Assembly: GCA_013151865.1 (NCBI GenBank)
Contig: JAADHN010000138.1
Span: 48,512-112,511, forward strand
DNA: 64,000 nt
DNA from: Kiritimatiellota bacterium
GTDB lineage: Bacteria > Verrucomicrobiota > Lentisphaeria > Oligosphaerales > JAADHN01
Direction: 5' to 3'
Shown: piece by piece, positions 9,792 to 16,781 of the stretch
How the letters are laid out: every line of letters begins with the position of its first letter
Position numbering within the stretch: position 1 is the stretch's first letter
The notes under the pieces: generated by a model
What the model saw: the letters and a program-made list of their open reading frames with translations, nothing else
The model's database searches: none
Told to the model about the DNA's origin: nothing
Position numbers and translations under genes: made by a program

Positions 9792-12232
9792 AAGCTGCCT
9801 GCAGCCACGTTCTTTTCAGTGCCTTGGTCGTGTTCGGAACCTCCGCCAGCGGTACAACGGCCCCGCCGGTAGTACTCAAACGCGTTCTGAAGTCTTTGCC
9901 CGAGGCCGACAACCTGCTCCGGTCAGACGGTTGGCAACCGTGGAGCAAAGGGTTTACAACGCGAGGCGAAATCATCGTTTGCGACAACGGCTCGGACGCA
10001 CGAGTCCAACGGGGGGCCTCCCAAACCGTCGTACTCGAGCAGAAAACGCCGCTCCCCATCCTGGCCTCCGCTTCGAGTCGGGCTTTCAAGGTCGGCGGCA
10101 GTCGCGACCGGGAGTATTCGTTATACCTGGATCTCCTGTACACCGACGGCACACCGTTGTGGGGGCAGGTTTCTTCGTTCTCGGTTGGGACGCACGACTG
10201 GCAGGAGCGCCGAGTGCTGATCGTCCCGGAAAAGCCCGTCCGAAGCGTCACCGTCCACCTTTTGCTGCGTCGGCATACGGGCAAAGCGTGGTTCCGGAAT
10301 GCCCGACTCGAAGAACTCAAGACGCCCGAGGGGACCCTTCTGTTCGACGGCATACCCGTGACCGTGTCGACCTCTCTGCCCAAGCGCGGCTTTGAGCTTC
10401 GCGACGTGGCGACGGAGAGCGATTACGTACAGATCCCGGACAACGGCCAAGCGCTCGGGGTTCAACTGCGCACCCGCGTGACCCCGGGCCCCGCCGGCGT
10501 GCGGTTCACGGACGTCACGGTCAGGGAAACATCCGGCCGGGATCGGGCAGTGAGCCTGGTTTTCGCGCGCAAGCTCGGTCCCGGGCCCGTGAAGTGGCTT
10601 CAGAACCCGCGGACGAGCCTTCCGGTTTCGCCCGGTCGGGAATACACGTGGACGACGCCATTCCATTCCGGTGCGAACGGACGGCTCTCCCGTTACCCCT
10701 TTGCGGCAGTAGCGACACCGAACGGCGGCATGGGCCTGGGCATCGATGCGGCATTTCCTGCGTTCTTTCGGGTTGGGTTCAATAGCGGCGTTCGTCAACT
10801 CTTCCTGATCTGGGACTTGGGTTTCACGCGGGAAAAACCGGAAGCGCACCTGCGGTTTTGCGAGTTCACTTTTGACCCGGCATGGGGCTTCCGGAGCGCC
10901 CTTGCCCGATGGTATCGGGTTTTTCCGCAGTATTTCCGGAGTCGGACCCCGAAGCAGGGCCTGTGGATGCCTTTCGCCAAGATTAGCAAGGTAAAGGGGT
11001 GGCGAGACTTCGGCTTCAAGTTCAAAGAAGGGAACAACGAAACCCAATGGGACGACGCTCACGGCATCGTCACCTTCCGTTACACGGAACCCATGACTTG
11101 GTGGATGCCGCTGGCCAAAGGCCGACCTCGCACGCCGGCAGCCGCCCTGGAAGAGGTGCATCGCCTTGCGGAAAAGGGAAAAGGGCTCAAGCGACGCCAG
11201 GCTCAGGCCCTGTTGACCAGCGGAATGTTCGACGACACCGGCGGCTATGCGCACCTGTTCCGCGATACCCCCTGGTGCAACGGGGTGGTCTGGAGCATGA
11301 ATTCCATGCCCGAGATCCGCGGGAAAATCACGGATTTCAAACTGAAGTGGGGCCCCGAGGTCAAGGCGCGACTGTACGGACCGAAACGCAAGGGGGACCT
11401 CGACGGCGAATACGTGGACTCGAGCGAGGGATACGTCACGACGGAACTTGACTATCGTCGTGAGCATTTCGCCGCGGCGGAAACCCCGCTCGTTTTTTCC
11501 TGGGAAACTCGAAAACCGGCTATCTTCCGGGGACTCGTCGCCTTCGAGTACGTGCGCGCTCTCGCACGGGACATTCATGGGATGGGGAAACTGATGATGG
11601 CCAACTCGACTCCAAGCCGACTCTGCTGGCTCGCGCCGTGGCTGGACGTGATGGGGACCGAAACCAATTGGAACCCAGGCGGCAAATGGCGCCCCATGTC
11701 GGACGCGGAATTGCTGTACCGGCGGTCGCTGTGCGGGCCCAAGCCGTTCTGTTTCCTGATGAACACGGACTTCACCCGGTTCACGCACGAAGCCGTGGAG
11801 AAGTACATGAAACGGGCCGTGTCCTACGGAATGTTTCCCGGATTCTTCAGTGCCGATGCCTCGACGGGCCACTACTTCACGCGGCCGGAACTCTACAACC
11901 GGGACCGGATGCTTTTCATGAAGTATATCCCACTCTGCAAGCGTCTGTCCGAAGCGGGCTGGCAACCGGTCACGGAGGCCTGGAGCGACCGGAAAAAGGT
12001 CTATGTCGAGCGGTTCGGCAAACGGCTCTTCACGGTTTACAACGACGACAAACAGCCAATGACGGCGCGAATCACCATTGCCGGAGTCGCCCAGGAATCG
12101 TCCGGGCGAGAATTGATCTCGGGGCGCACTGTGGCGTGGACTGCCGCCACGGCCCCGGACGGCGGGCAGGCCGCGGCTTGCGACCTCGAAATCGCGCCGG
12201 GCGGGCTGGCCGTACTCGAAGTCCGTCCGTAG
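9788..12232 (+). CDS. Large secreted protein, putative glycoside hydrolase of unknown family
   Basis: The 814-residue product begins with a signal peptide (MKAACSHVLFSALVVFGTSA). Residues 20-190 form a beta-rich domain with the GTHDWQ and LLLRRHTGKAWF motifs, similar in pattern to carbohydrate-binding modules. The middle and C-terminal parts look like a TIM-barrel hydrolase: repeated Trp-rich segments (EPMTWWMPLAKG), acidic residues D539, E541 and D544 in DGEYVDSSEGY that could be catalytic, and a beta-sandwich tail typical of glycosidases. No named GH family was recognised, so the function is an inference. The start has AAGGAG seven bases upstream and overlaps the PNP stop. A decayed paralogue of its first domain lies at 4.4-5.1 kb. 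Confidence 0.65.
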   Translation: MKAACSHVLFSALVVFGTSASGTTAPPVVLKRVLKSLPEADNLLRSDGWQPWSKGFTTRGEIIVCDNGSDARVQRGASQTVVLEQKTPLPILASASSRAFKVGGSRDREYSLYLDLLYTDGTPLWGQVSSFSVGTHDWQERRVLIVPEKPVRSVTVHLLLRRHTGKAWFRNARLEELKTPEGTLLFDGIPVTVSTSLPKRGFELRDVATESDYVQIPDNGQALGVQLRTRVTPGPAGVRFTDVTVRETSGRDRAVSLVFARKLGPGPVKWLQNPRTSLPVSPGREYTWTTPFHSGANGRLSRYPFAAVATPNGGMGLGIDAAFPAFFRVGFNSGVRQLFLIWDLGFTREKPEAHLRFCEFTFDPAWGFRSALARWYRVFPQYFRSRTPKQGLWMPFAKISKVKGWRDFGFKFKEGNNETQWDDAHGIVTFRYTEPMTWWMPLAKGRPRTPAAALEEVHRLAEKGKGLKRRQAQALLTSGMFDDTGGYAHLFRDTPWCNGVVWSMNSMPEIRGKITDFKLKWGPEVKARLYGPKRKGDLDGEYVDSSEGYVTTELDYRREHFAAAETPLVFSWETRKPAIFRGLVAFEYVRALARDIHGMGKLMMANSTPSRLCWLAPWLDVMGTETNWNPGGKWRPMSDAELLYRRSLCGPKPFCFLMNTDFTRFTHEAVEKYMKRAVSYGMFPGFFSADASTGHYFTRPELYNRDRMLFMKYIPLCKRLSEAGWQPVTEAWSDRKKVYVERFGKRLFTVYNDDKQPMTARITIAGVAQESSGRELISGRTVAWTAATAPDGGQAAACDLEIAPGGLAVLEVRP

Positions 12233-12250
12233 GTGCGCCGAACGACAACG

Positions 12251-12340
12251 ACGTGCGTCCTGTGATCGACCGGTCTTGTGTGGAAAACGACTGAGGCGGC
12301 CTTCTCCAGGCGCGTTGTTCTGCGCACGCCGCGTTCCCTC
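12251..12340 (-). repeat. Dispersed repeat R2, copy 1
   Basis: Read on the minus strand, this segment aligns loosely with 39389-39475 on the plus strand. Shared blocks include GCAGAACaACGCGCcTGGAG and GAtCACAGG. Identity is roughly two thirds by eye. Function is unknown. Confidence 0.4.
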
Positions 12341-12396
12341 GAGCCGGAGAGGCGCCCACCGGCACCCGACCGGTTGCGGGGTCACGCTGTCCGACC

Positions 12397-12425
12397 TTGA
12401 TCCCATCCCGCTTGAAGAGTATAGT
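12397..12425 (+). promoter_or_regulatory. Promoter of the thi operon
   Basis: TTGATC (12397-12402) and TATAGT (12420-12425) are spaced by 17 bases, a good sigma70 match. Transcription from about 12432 would run through the TPP aptamer and terminator before thiS. Confidence 0.6.
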
Positions 12426-12529
12426 TGCGTCGGTGGTGTTTCTGCTGAAAAGAGACTCGGTTCGGGTCATGCGATGCGGAAGGCATGGCCTCGAAACACC
12501 GGATGCCACGACCTCGGTCGCGGAGTCTG

Positions 12530-12632
12530 CGGCTGCCGGGGAGCCCATCGGAAAAGGGCTGAGAGGGTCCTGCCTGGAGCAGGACCGACCCGCACGACCT
12601 GATCAGGGTAATGCCTGCGCAGGGAGCACGGT
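12530..12632 (+). promoter_or_regulatory. TPP riboswitch (THI element)
   Basis: The conserved core is easy to read: a GGGGAGCCC...GGGCTGAGA block with an AGCCC/GGGCT stem, the CTGAGAGGGT loop, then ACCTGATCAGGGTAATGCC and GCGCAGGGA, the classic TPP-binding sequences. An extra hairpin GGTCCTGC/GCAGGACC lies between the two conserved arms, as in many THI elements. It sits about 125 bases before thiS and is followed directly by an intrinsic terminator, so thiamine pyrophosphate should end transcription early. Confidence 0.93.
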
Positions 12633-12641
12633 CTTGTCTTT

Positions 12642-12676
12642 GGCCTGCCTTTTCCGGGGCAGGCCCATTTATTTTT
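12642..12676 (+). terminator. Intrinsic terminator of the TPP riboswitch
   Basis: GGCCTGCC (12642-12649) pairs perfectly with GGCAGGCC (12658-12665) around an eight-base loop, followed by CATTTATTTTT. Its place between aptamer and thiS marks it as the expression platform. Confidence 0.88.
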
Positions 12677-12757
12677 CCGGCGCTGCCGGCGCGCGTGGCC
12701 TCCGCGCCGTTATGGCGAGAATCGCATGGACGCACCGGCCCGACCCGATGTGGAGAC

Positions 12758-13000
12758 ATGGAAATGGTCCCCGAAGTCCCCGACAACAAGCCTGTCCAAA
12801 TCCGCTTGAACGGGCAGGACCTACAGGTGGAAACCGACTTGACTGTCGCCGATCTCCTGGCCGACCTGGATATTGCGCCCGAGCATGTGGTGGTCGAGGT
12901 GGACGGTGAGATCCTGTCGGCGGAAATGCAGGAAACCCAAGTACTGCGTTCGGGTACTCAAATTGAGATCGTTCGGTTTGTAGGGGGCGGCCGAGCATGA
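12758..13000 (+). CDS. thiS: Sulfur carrier protein ThiS with C-terminal extension
   Basis: The 80-residue ubiquitin-like protein ([20 protein letters not shown]) is the sulfur carrier for the thiazole of thiamine. ThiS normally ends in Gly-Gly so that ThiF can adenylate it and a thiocarboxylate can form. Here the end reads FVGGGRA followed by the stop, so two or more residues block the glycines; either a protease trims it or the local annotation hides a frameshift. The start at ATG 12758 has GGAG five bases upstream; a longer open frame runs back into the terminator and is not credible. The stop overlaps thiG by ATGA. Confidence 0.88.
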   Translation: MEMVPEVPDNKPVQIRLNGQDLQVETDLTVADLLADLDIAPEHVVVEVDGEILSAEMQETQVLRSGTQIEIVRFVGGGRA

Positions 13001-13779
13001 AGAATGAACTGATCATTGCAGGTCGCACCTTCGGGAGTCGTTTGTTCTTCGGGACGGGAAAATTCGGCTCCCCGGCCGTCATGGCAGAAGCCATCGAGGC
13101 GTCGGAGACCGAATTGGTCACCGTGGCGCTGCGCCGTGTCGACCTTCAGGCTCCCGCGCGCGAAGATCCTTTGCTCTCGCGCCTCGACCCGGAGCGCGTT
13201 CTGGTCGTACCCAACACAAGCGGAGCACGCACCGCGGAGGAAGCGGTCCGGATCGCTCGTCTGGCTCGGGCCGGAGGGGGCTTCGAGTGGGTCAAACTGG
13301 AACTGACTCCGGACCCGAACTACTTGCTCCCGGACCCGGTCGAGACACTCCGGGCCACGGAGATCCTGGCTGCCGAGGGTTTCGTGGTGATGCCATACAT
13401 CAATGCCGATCCTGTGTTGGCGCATCTTCTCGAAGAAGCCGGCGCCGCCACGGTCATGCCGCTGGGGGCGCCGATCGGCACGAACCGGGGCCTGCGCACC
13501 CGAGACATGTTGGAGATCATTATCGAACAGGCCCGAGTGCCGGTTGTCGTGGATGCGGGTTTGGGGTTACCGTCTCATGCTTGCGCGGCGCTCGAGCTGG
13601 GCGCGGACGCGGTCCTGGTAAATACGGCCATTGCCTCCGCGGGCGACCCGGTCGCCATGGCCCGGGCGTTCGCCTTGGCGGTGCGGGCCGGGGAGACAGG
13701 GCGAAATGCGGACCCCGGTGGACGGCGGAAGCTCGCCTCCGCCAGCAGTCCGCTGACCGGATTCCTGCGGGAAGGGTGA
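12997..13779 (+). CDS. thiG: Thiazole synthase ThiG
   Basis: At 260 residues this is a full-length ThiG, which joins 1-deoxy-xylulose 5-phosphate, dehydroglycine and the sulfur on ThiS to form the thiamine thiazole phosphate. Seen motifs are [22 protein letters not shown]100 in WVKLELT (the Schiff-base lysine), [11 protein letters not shown] and [20 protein letters not shown] near the C-terminus, which holds the phosphate site of the TIM barrel. It overlaps thiS by four bases and is controlled by the TPP riboswitch upstream. Confidence 0.96.
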   Translation: MKNELIIAGRTFGSRLFFGTGKFGSPAVMAEAIEASETELVTVALRRVDLQAPAREDPLLSRLDPERVLVVPNTSGARTAEEAVRIARLARAGGGFEWVKLELTPDPNYLLPDPVETLRATEILAAEGFVVMPYINADPVLAHLLEEAGAATVMPLGAPIGTNRGLRTRDMLEIIIEQARVPVVVDAGLGLPSHACAALELGADAVLVNTAIASAGDPVAMARAFALAVRAGETGRNADPGGRRKLASASSPLTGFLREG

Positions 13780-14149
13780 GCGGAGGAGACAGGAAAACGC
13801 CGACCGTGCCGTTGCTATTCGACGGCGCCCGGGACGGGAGGAGCCGCAACGTGGGGTCCGTCGGGCGCGAAACCGCACCTGCGGTCTCGGCAGACCGACC
13901 GGAAAAACCGCACACACACAGACAAAGGCGCCCTGGAGGTGGACCATCGTCTCAAAACGATTTGAGGCGGCCGAGCTCTCCGCCTCTGCGGAATCGTCCG
14001 GACAATTCTGAGGCACATCGCAATTGCCGGGGCGACCGCCGGCGTGCGATATCCATCCCCACAGCGGGTGTCGGACACGTTCTGCGATTCCAGGCACGAC
14101 CGGAATATGGCCGGCGACCCCGCATCGACCCCGGAAGCAGGGCAGATTC
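13780..14149. other. Gap inside the thi operon, no gene recognised
   Basis: About 370 bases separate thiG from thiH, unusually long for this operon. No thiF, thiE or other thiamine gene could be read here in any frame, and no terminator was seen. It may be a degraded gene or a processing region. Confidence 0.5.
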
Positions 14150-15307
14150 ATGATTCAACGGGCGGCGGCATCGTTCATCGACGTCCTTGCAGACTGGCCG
14201 GTCCATCGAGTGCGAGAATTGGTTTACTCGAGAACGCCGGCGGATGTAACCCGTGCCCTCGGGCGCAACCGATTGAGCGCTGACGATTTCGCTGCCCTCC
14301 TGTCGCCGGCCGCCGCATCGTCCCTCGAAGTGCTGGCTCGACACAGCAGTCGGCTGACCCGACAACGTTTCGGTCATGTGATCCAGCTTTACGTCCCGCT
14401 CTACGTCTCGAACTACTGCACCAATGCGTGCGTCTACTGTGGCTTCAACTGCCGGAACCAAGTCAAACGCAGGCGTCTGGCGTTAGATATGGCGGTCCGG
14501 GAAGCCCTTTGTCTTTCCGAACTTGGGTTTGGGCATTTGCTCCTGGTCTCCGGGGAGGATCGGATCGGAGTGCCGGCGGGCTATTTCGAGGAGTTGACCG
14601 CCCGCATCCGAGGACGATTTCCCTCGATCGGTATCGAGGTCTATCCCATGTCGGAGGCCGAATATGCACGCCTCGTCTGTGCCGGAGTGGACTCCCTGAC
14701 GTTGTACCAAGAGACCTACGATCCGGTGGTATACGCCCGTTGTCATCCGTTTGGCGGAAAAGGAGACTACGTCACACGGGTGCGCACGGTCGAGGCCGGG
14801 GCCCGCGCGGGCATGACGTTTTTGGGGATCGGGGCGCTGCTGGGGTTGGCGGACTGGCGGGTGGATTCGTTCTACACCGGATTGCACGGGCATTGGTTAC
14901 ACCGGCGATACTGGCGGCAACACGTGTCGATTTCTTTCCCCCGGATGCGGGCGGCCGCGGGCGGTGTGCCCCCGGCCTTTCCGGTGGGTGACGCGGAGCT
15001 GGTGCAAATCATTTGCGCCCACCGTCTGTTCTTGCCCGATGCCGGCCTGGTCATGTCCACACGGGAGCGCGGCGCGTTCCGGGACCGCCTGGCCCTGCTG
15101 GGTATCACGCGTATGTCGGCCGGATCGCGAACCATGCCCGGTGGTTATGCGGCGGCGACTGACTCCGAGGAGCAGTTCGAGGTGCTCGATCACCGCTCTT
15201 TGCGGGAAGTCATGGAGGCCATGGCGTGCCTGGGACTCGATCCTGTCCGGAAGGACTGGGACGCGACCTACCATGACCGGACGGGTCGGCAGACCGGCCT
15301 TTCGTGA
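14150..15307 (+). CDS. thiH: Tyrosine lyase ThiH (radical SAM, 2-iminoacetate synthase)
   Basis: The 385-residue protein has the radical-SAM cluster C90-x3-C94-x2-C97 in YCTNACVYCGFNCRN, followed by the LLLVSGE and GVDSLTLYQETYDP blocks typical of ThiH and a C-terminal BATS-like domain (STRERGAFRD, SAGSRTMPGGY). ThiH cleaves tyrosine to dehydroglycine and p-cresol and supplies ThiG in anaerobic or facultative bacteria, whereas aerobes often use ThiO. Its presence suits an oxygen-poor lifestyle. The ATG at 14150 fits the family start; the Shine-Dalgarno is weak (AGGGCAG). Confidence 0.94.
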   Translation: MIQRAAASFIDVLADWPVHRVRELVYSRTPADVTRALGRNRLSADDFAALLSPAAASSLEVLARHSSRLTRQRFGHVIQLYVPLYVSNYCTNACVYCGFNCRNQVKRRRLALDMAVREALCLSELGFGHLLLVSGEDRIGVPAGYFEELTARIRGRFPSIGIEVYPMSEAEYARLVCAGVDSLTLYQETYDPVVYARCHPFGGKGDYVTRVRTVEAGARAGMTFLGIGALLGLADWRVDSFYTGLHGHWLHRRYWRQHVSISFPRMRAAAGGVPPAFPVGDAELVQIICAHRLFLPDAGLVMSTRERGAFRDRLALLGITRMSAGSRTMPGGYAAATDSEEQFEVLDHRSLREVMEAMACLGLDPVRKDWDATYHDRTGRQTGLS

Positions 15308-15509
15308 ATGGGGATCCCGTGTCGCGGCCACGGCGTTCGCCTTTTCGCGGCCGGCCGGAACTGTTCGCTGCCCGCCGGCGGTTTTCCGAAACGAAGCCGG
15401 TCGTGTTCGCGGGGAATTGTTGCGCCGGTCCGGGATGCCGTCATGCTCGATTCACGGGGGGCTGACGGGCGGGAACGACGTGGAATCGATTCCCGACCCC
15501 CCGGAGAAA

Positions 15510-15543
15510 CACCACAGCCGCACCGGGAGGTGCGGCTGTGGTG
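15510..15543 (-). terminator. Strong hairpin, probable terminator of the PEP-CTERM gene
   Basis: A perfect 15-base inverted repeat, CACCACAGCCGCACC and GGTGCGGCTGTGGTG, with a four-base loop. On the minus strand it is followed by TTTCT and lies 24 bases past the PEP-CTERM stop. The U tract is short, so an mRNA-stabilising role is also possible. Confidence 0.65.
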
Positions 15544-15566
15544 CAGGGAGAGGAAACCCGGAAGGA

Positions 15567-16550
15567 TCAGGCCGCTTTGCGCTTGCGCAGACGGCGACCC
15601 GCAAAGAGCGAAGCGCCGCCAGCGAGAAAAAGGATCAACGTGGCCGGTTCAGGGACCGCTTGGGAGTTGATGTCCCCCACGAACTGCCCAATCCCATTGC
15701 GACACCCGGGCAACCAACTCACGCCGATGCTGTCCCCAGGGGCCACGCCGGCCAAGAGCGACCTGGAAATAGTCGCTTCGATGACATACGTGGGGAAGCC
15801 GTTCTCCAACTTCCCGTCGGCAAAAGTGTATTCGTACGCGTTGACTTGGACGTTGCCCACGAAAGTCCCGGAAAAATCGTCGTCCGCCGGATCGATGTTG
15901 GTCATCTCGCCGTTGCCGGAAGCGGAGCCGGAAGGGGCCCCGAGATACCAGTCGGAATTCGCCGTGCGGTACAGTTCGGTCCCGACCGTATCGCCGTTGA
16001 ACTGGGCGTTATCGTCGGTGCGGATTTCATGGTTCAGATTGACTCCGTAATCGTAGCGGAACCCGTCGGCGCCGGGGTTGTTAAGGCCGAGATCCAGGGC
16101 GAGATCTCCGGTCACGATTCTCCGGTCGTCCGCCCGCGTTTCGATCAGCCCCGGAGGAACCGGGAAAGAAGTGACCACCGCAACATAGAGGTTCTCGGGA
16201 TCGTCGTCGAAGTACATGGCCTCGACGTCATACGGCTCGTCTCCAGCGGGATGTTCGCCCCATACGGTGTGATACTTGTTGAGGCGCGTCTTCGACCAAG
16301 ATCCGTACCAGTCTGAGACGGAATAGTCGGCCGAAGCGACATTCTTGGTCGGCACCAGGGAGTCCAGGTTGAACGGATAAGTATAAGCGTGCTGCTTGGA
16401 ATCCCAGCGCGGCTGACCAAGCTGGAGTGTAACGCCGAAATGCTCGTCCAACAACGTGCCGGCCCGCGAGCGGCTCGCATTCAGAGCAACCAAGACCACG
16501 GCCGCCTTCACCATCATTTGGGCAGATCGATTGTTCCAAAGCCGGTTCAT
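15567..16550 (-). CDS. PEP-CTERM sorting domain protein
   Basis: The 327-residue protein has an N-terminal signal region (MMVKAAVVLVALNASRSRAG), a long acidic beta-rich body, and at the C-terminus the tripartite sorting signal: VPEPATL, a hydrophobic helix (LFLAGGASLFAG) and a basic tail RRLRKRKAA. Such proteins are cut and anchored by an exosortase and often belong to the extracellular matrix made with exopolysaccharide. No exosortase gene is in the window. ATG 16550 follows GAGGGA at nine bases, and a strong promoter lies about 100 bases upstream; a hairpin terminator follows the gene, so it forms a single-gene unit. The body shows no known catalytic motif. Confidence 0.85.
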   Translation of the reverse strand: MNRLWNNRSAQMMVKAAVVLVALNASRSRAGTLLDEHFGVTLQLGQPRWDSKQHAYTYPFNLDSLVPTKNVASADYSVSDWYGSWSKTRLNKYHTVWGEHPAGDEPYDVEAMYFDDDPENLYVAVVTSFPVPPGLIETRADDRRIVTGDLALDLGLNNPGADGFRYDYGVNLNHEIRTDDNAQFNGDTVGTELYRTANSDWYLGAPSGSASGNGEMTNIDPADDDFSGTFVGNVQVNAYEYTFADGKLENGFPTYVIEATISRSLLAGVAPGDSIGVSWLPGCRNGIGQFVGDINSQAVPEPATLILFLAGGASLFAGRRLRKRKAA

Positions 16551-16650
16551 GCTTTATGTTCCCTCAGATCCAGACACCGGCCCCCGCAATCCGGTGAACC
16601 ATTGCCGAATGCAAAGATCGCCTCATCGGCCTCTCTCCTTTTCATATAAT

Positions 16651-16679
16651 AAGATAGCGGCTTCGCGCAGATTTGTCAA
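16651..16679 (-). promoter_or_regulatory. Promoter of the PEP-CTERM gene
   Basis: On the minus strand TTGACA (16679-16674) is followed after 17 bases by TATCTT (16656-16651). A full -35 match and ideal spacing support a sigma70 promoter, with a leader of about 95 bases. Confidence 0.65.
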
Positions 16680-16781
16680 ATCGATCCGGGGCGCCCGCGA
16701 CCGTCCCGGGCGCCTCTGCTCGGTTCGCAAGCGGGCGGAAGTCGCTTCGGTCAGACAGCCGTCTACAAGGAATGTTCAGCC

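Noticed and set aside
10121..12406. 760-codon open frame antisense to the large secreted protein
   Set aside because: Composition typical of a shadow frame and no start signal.
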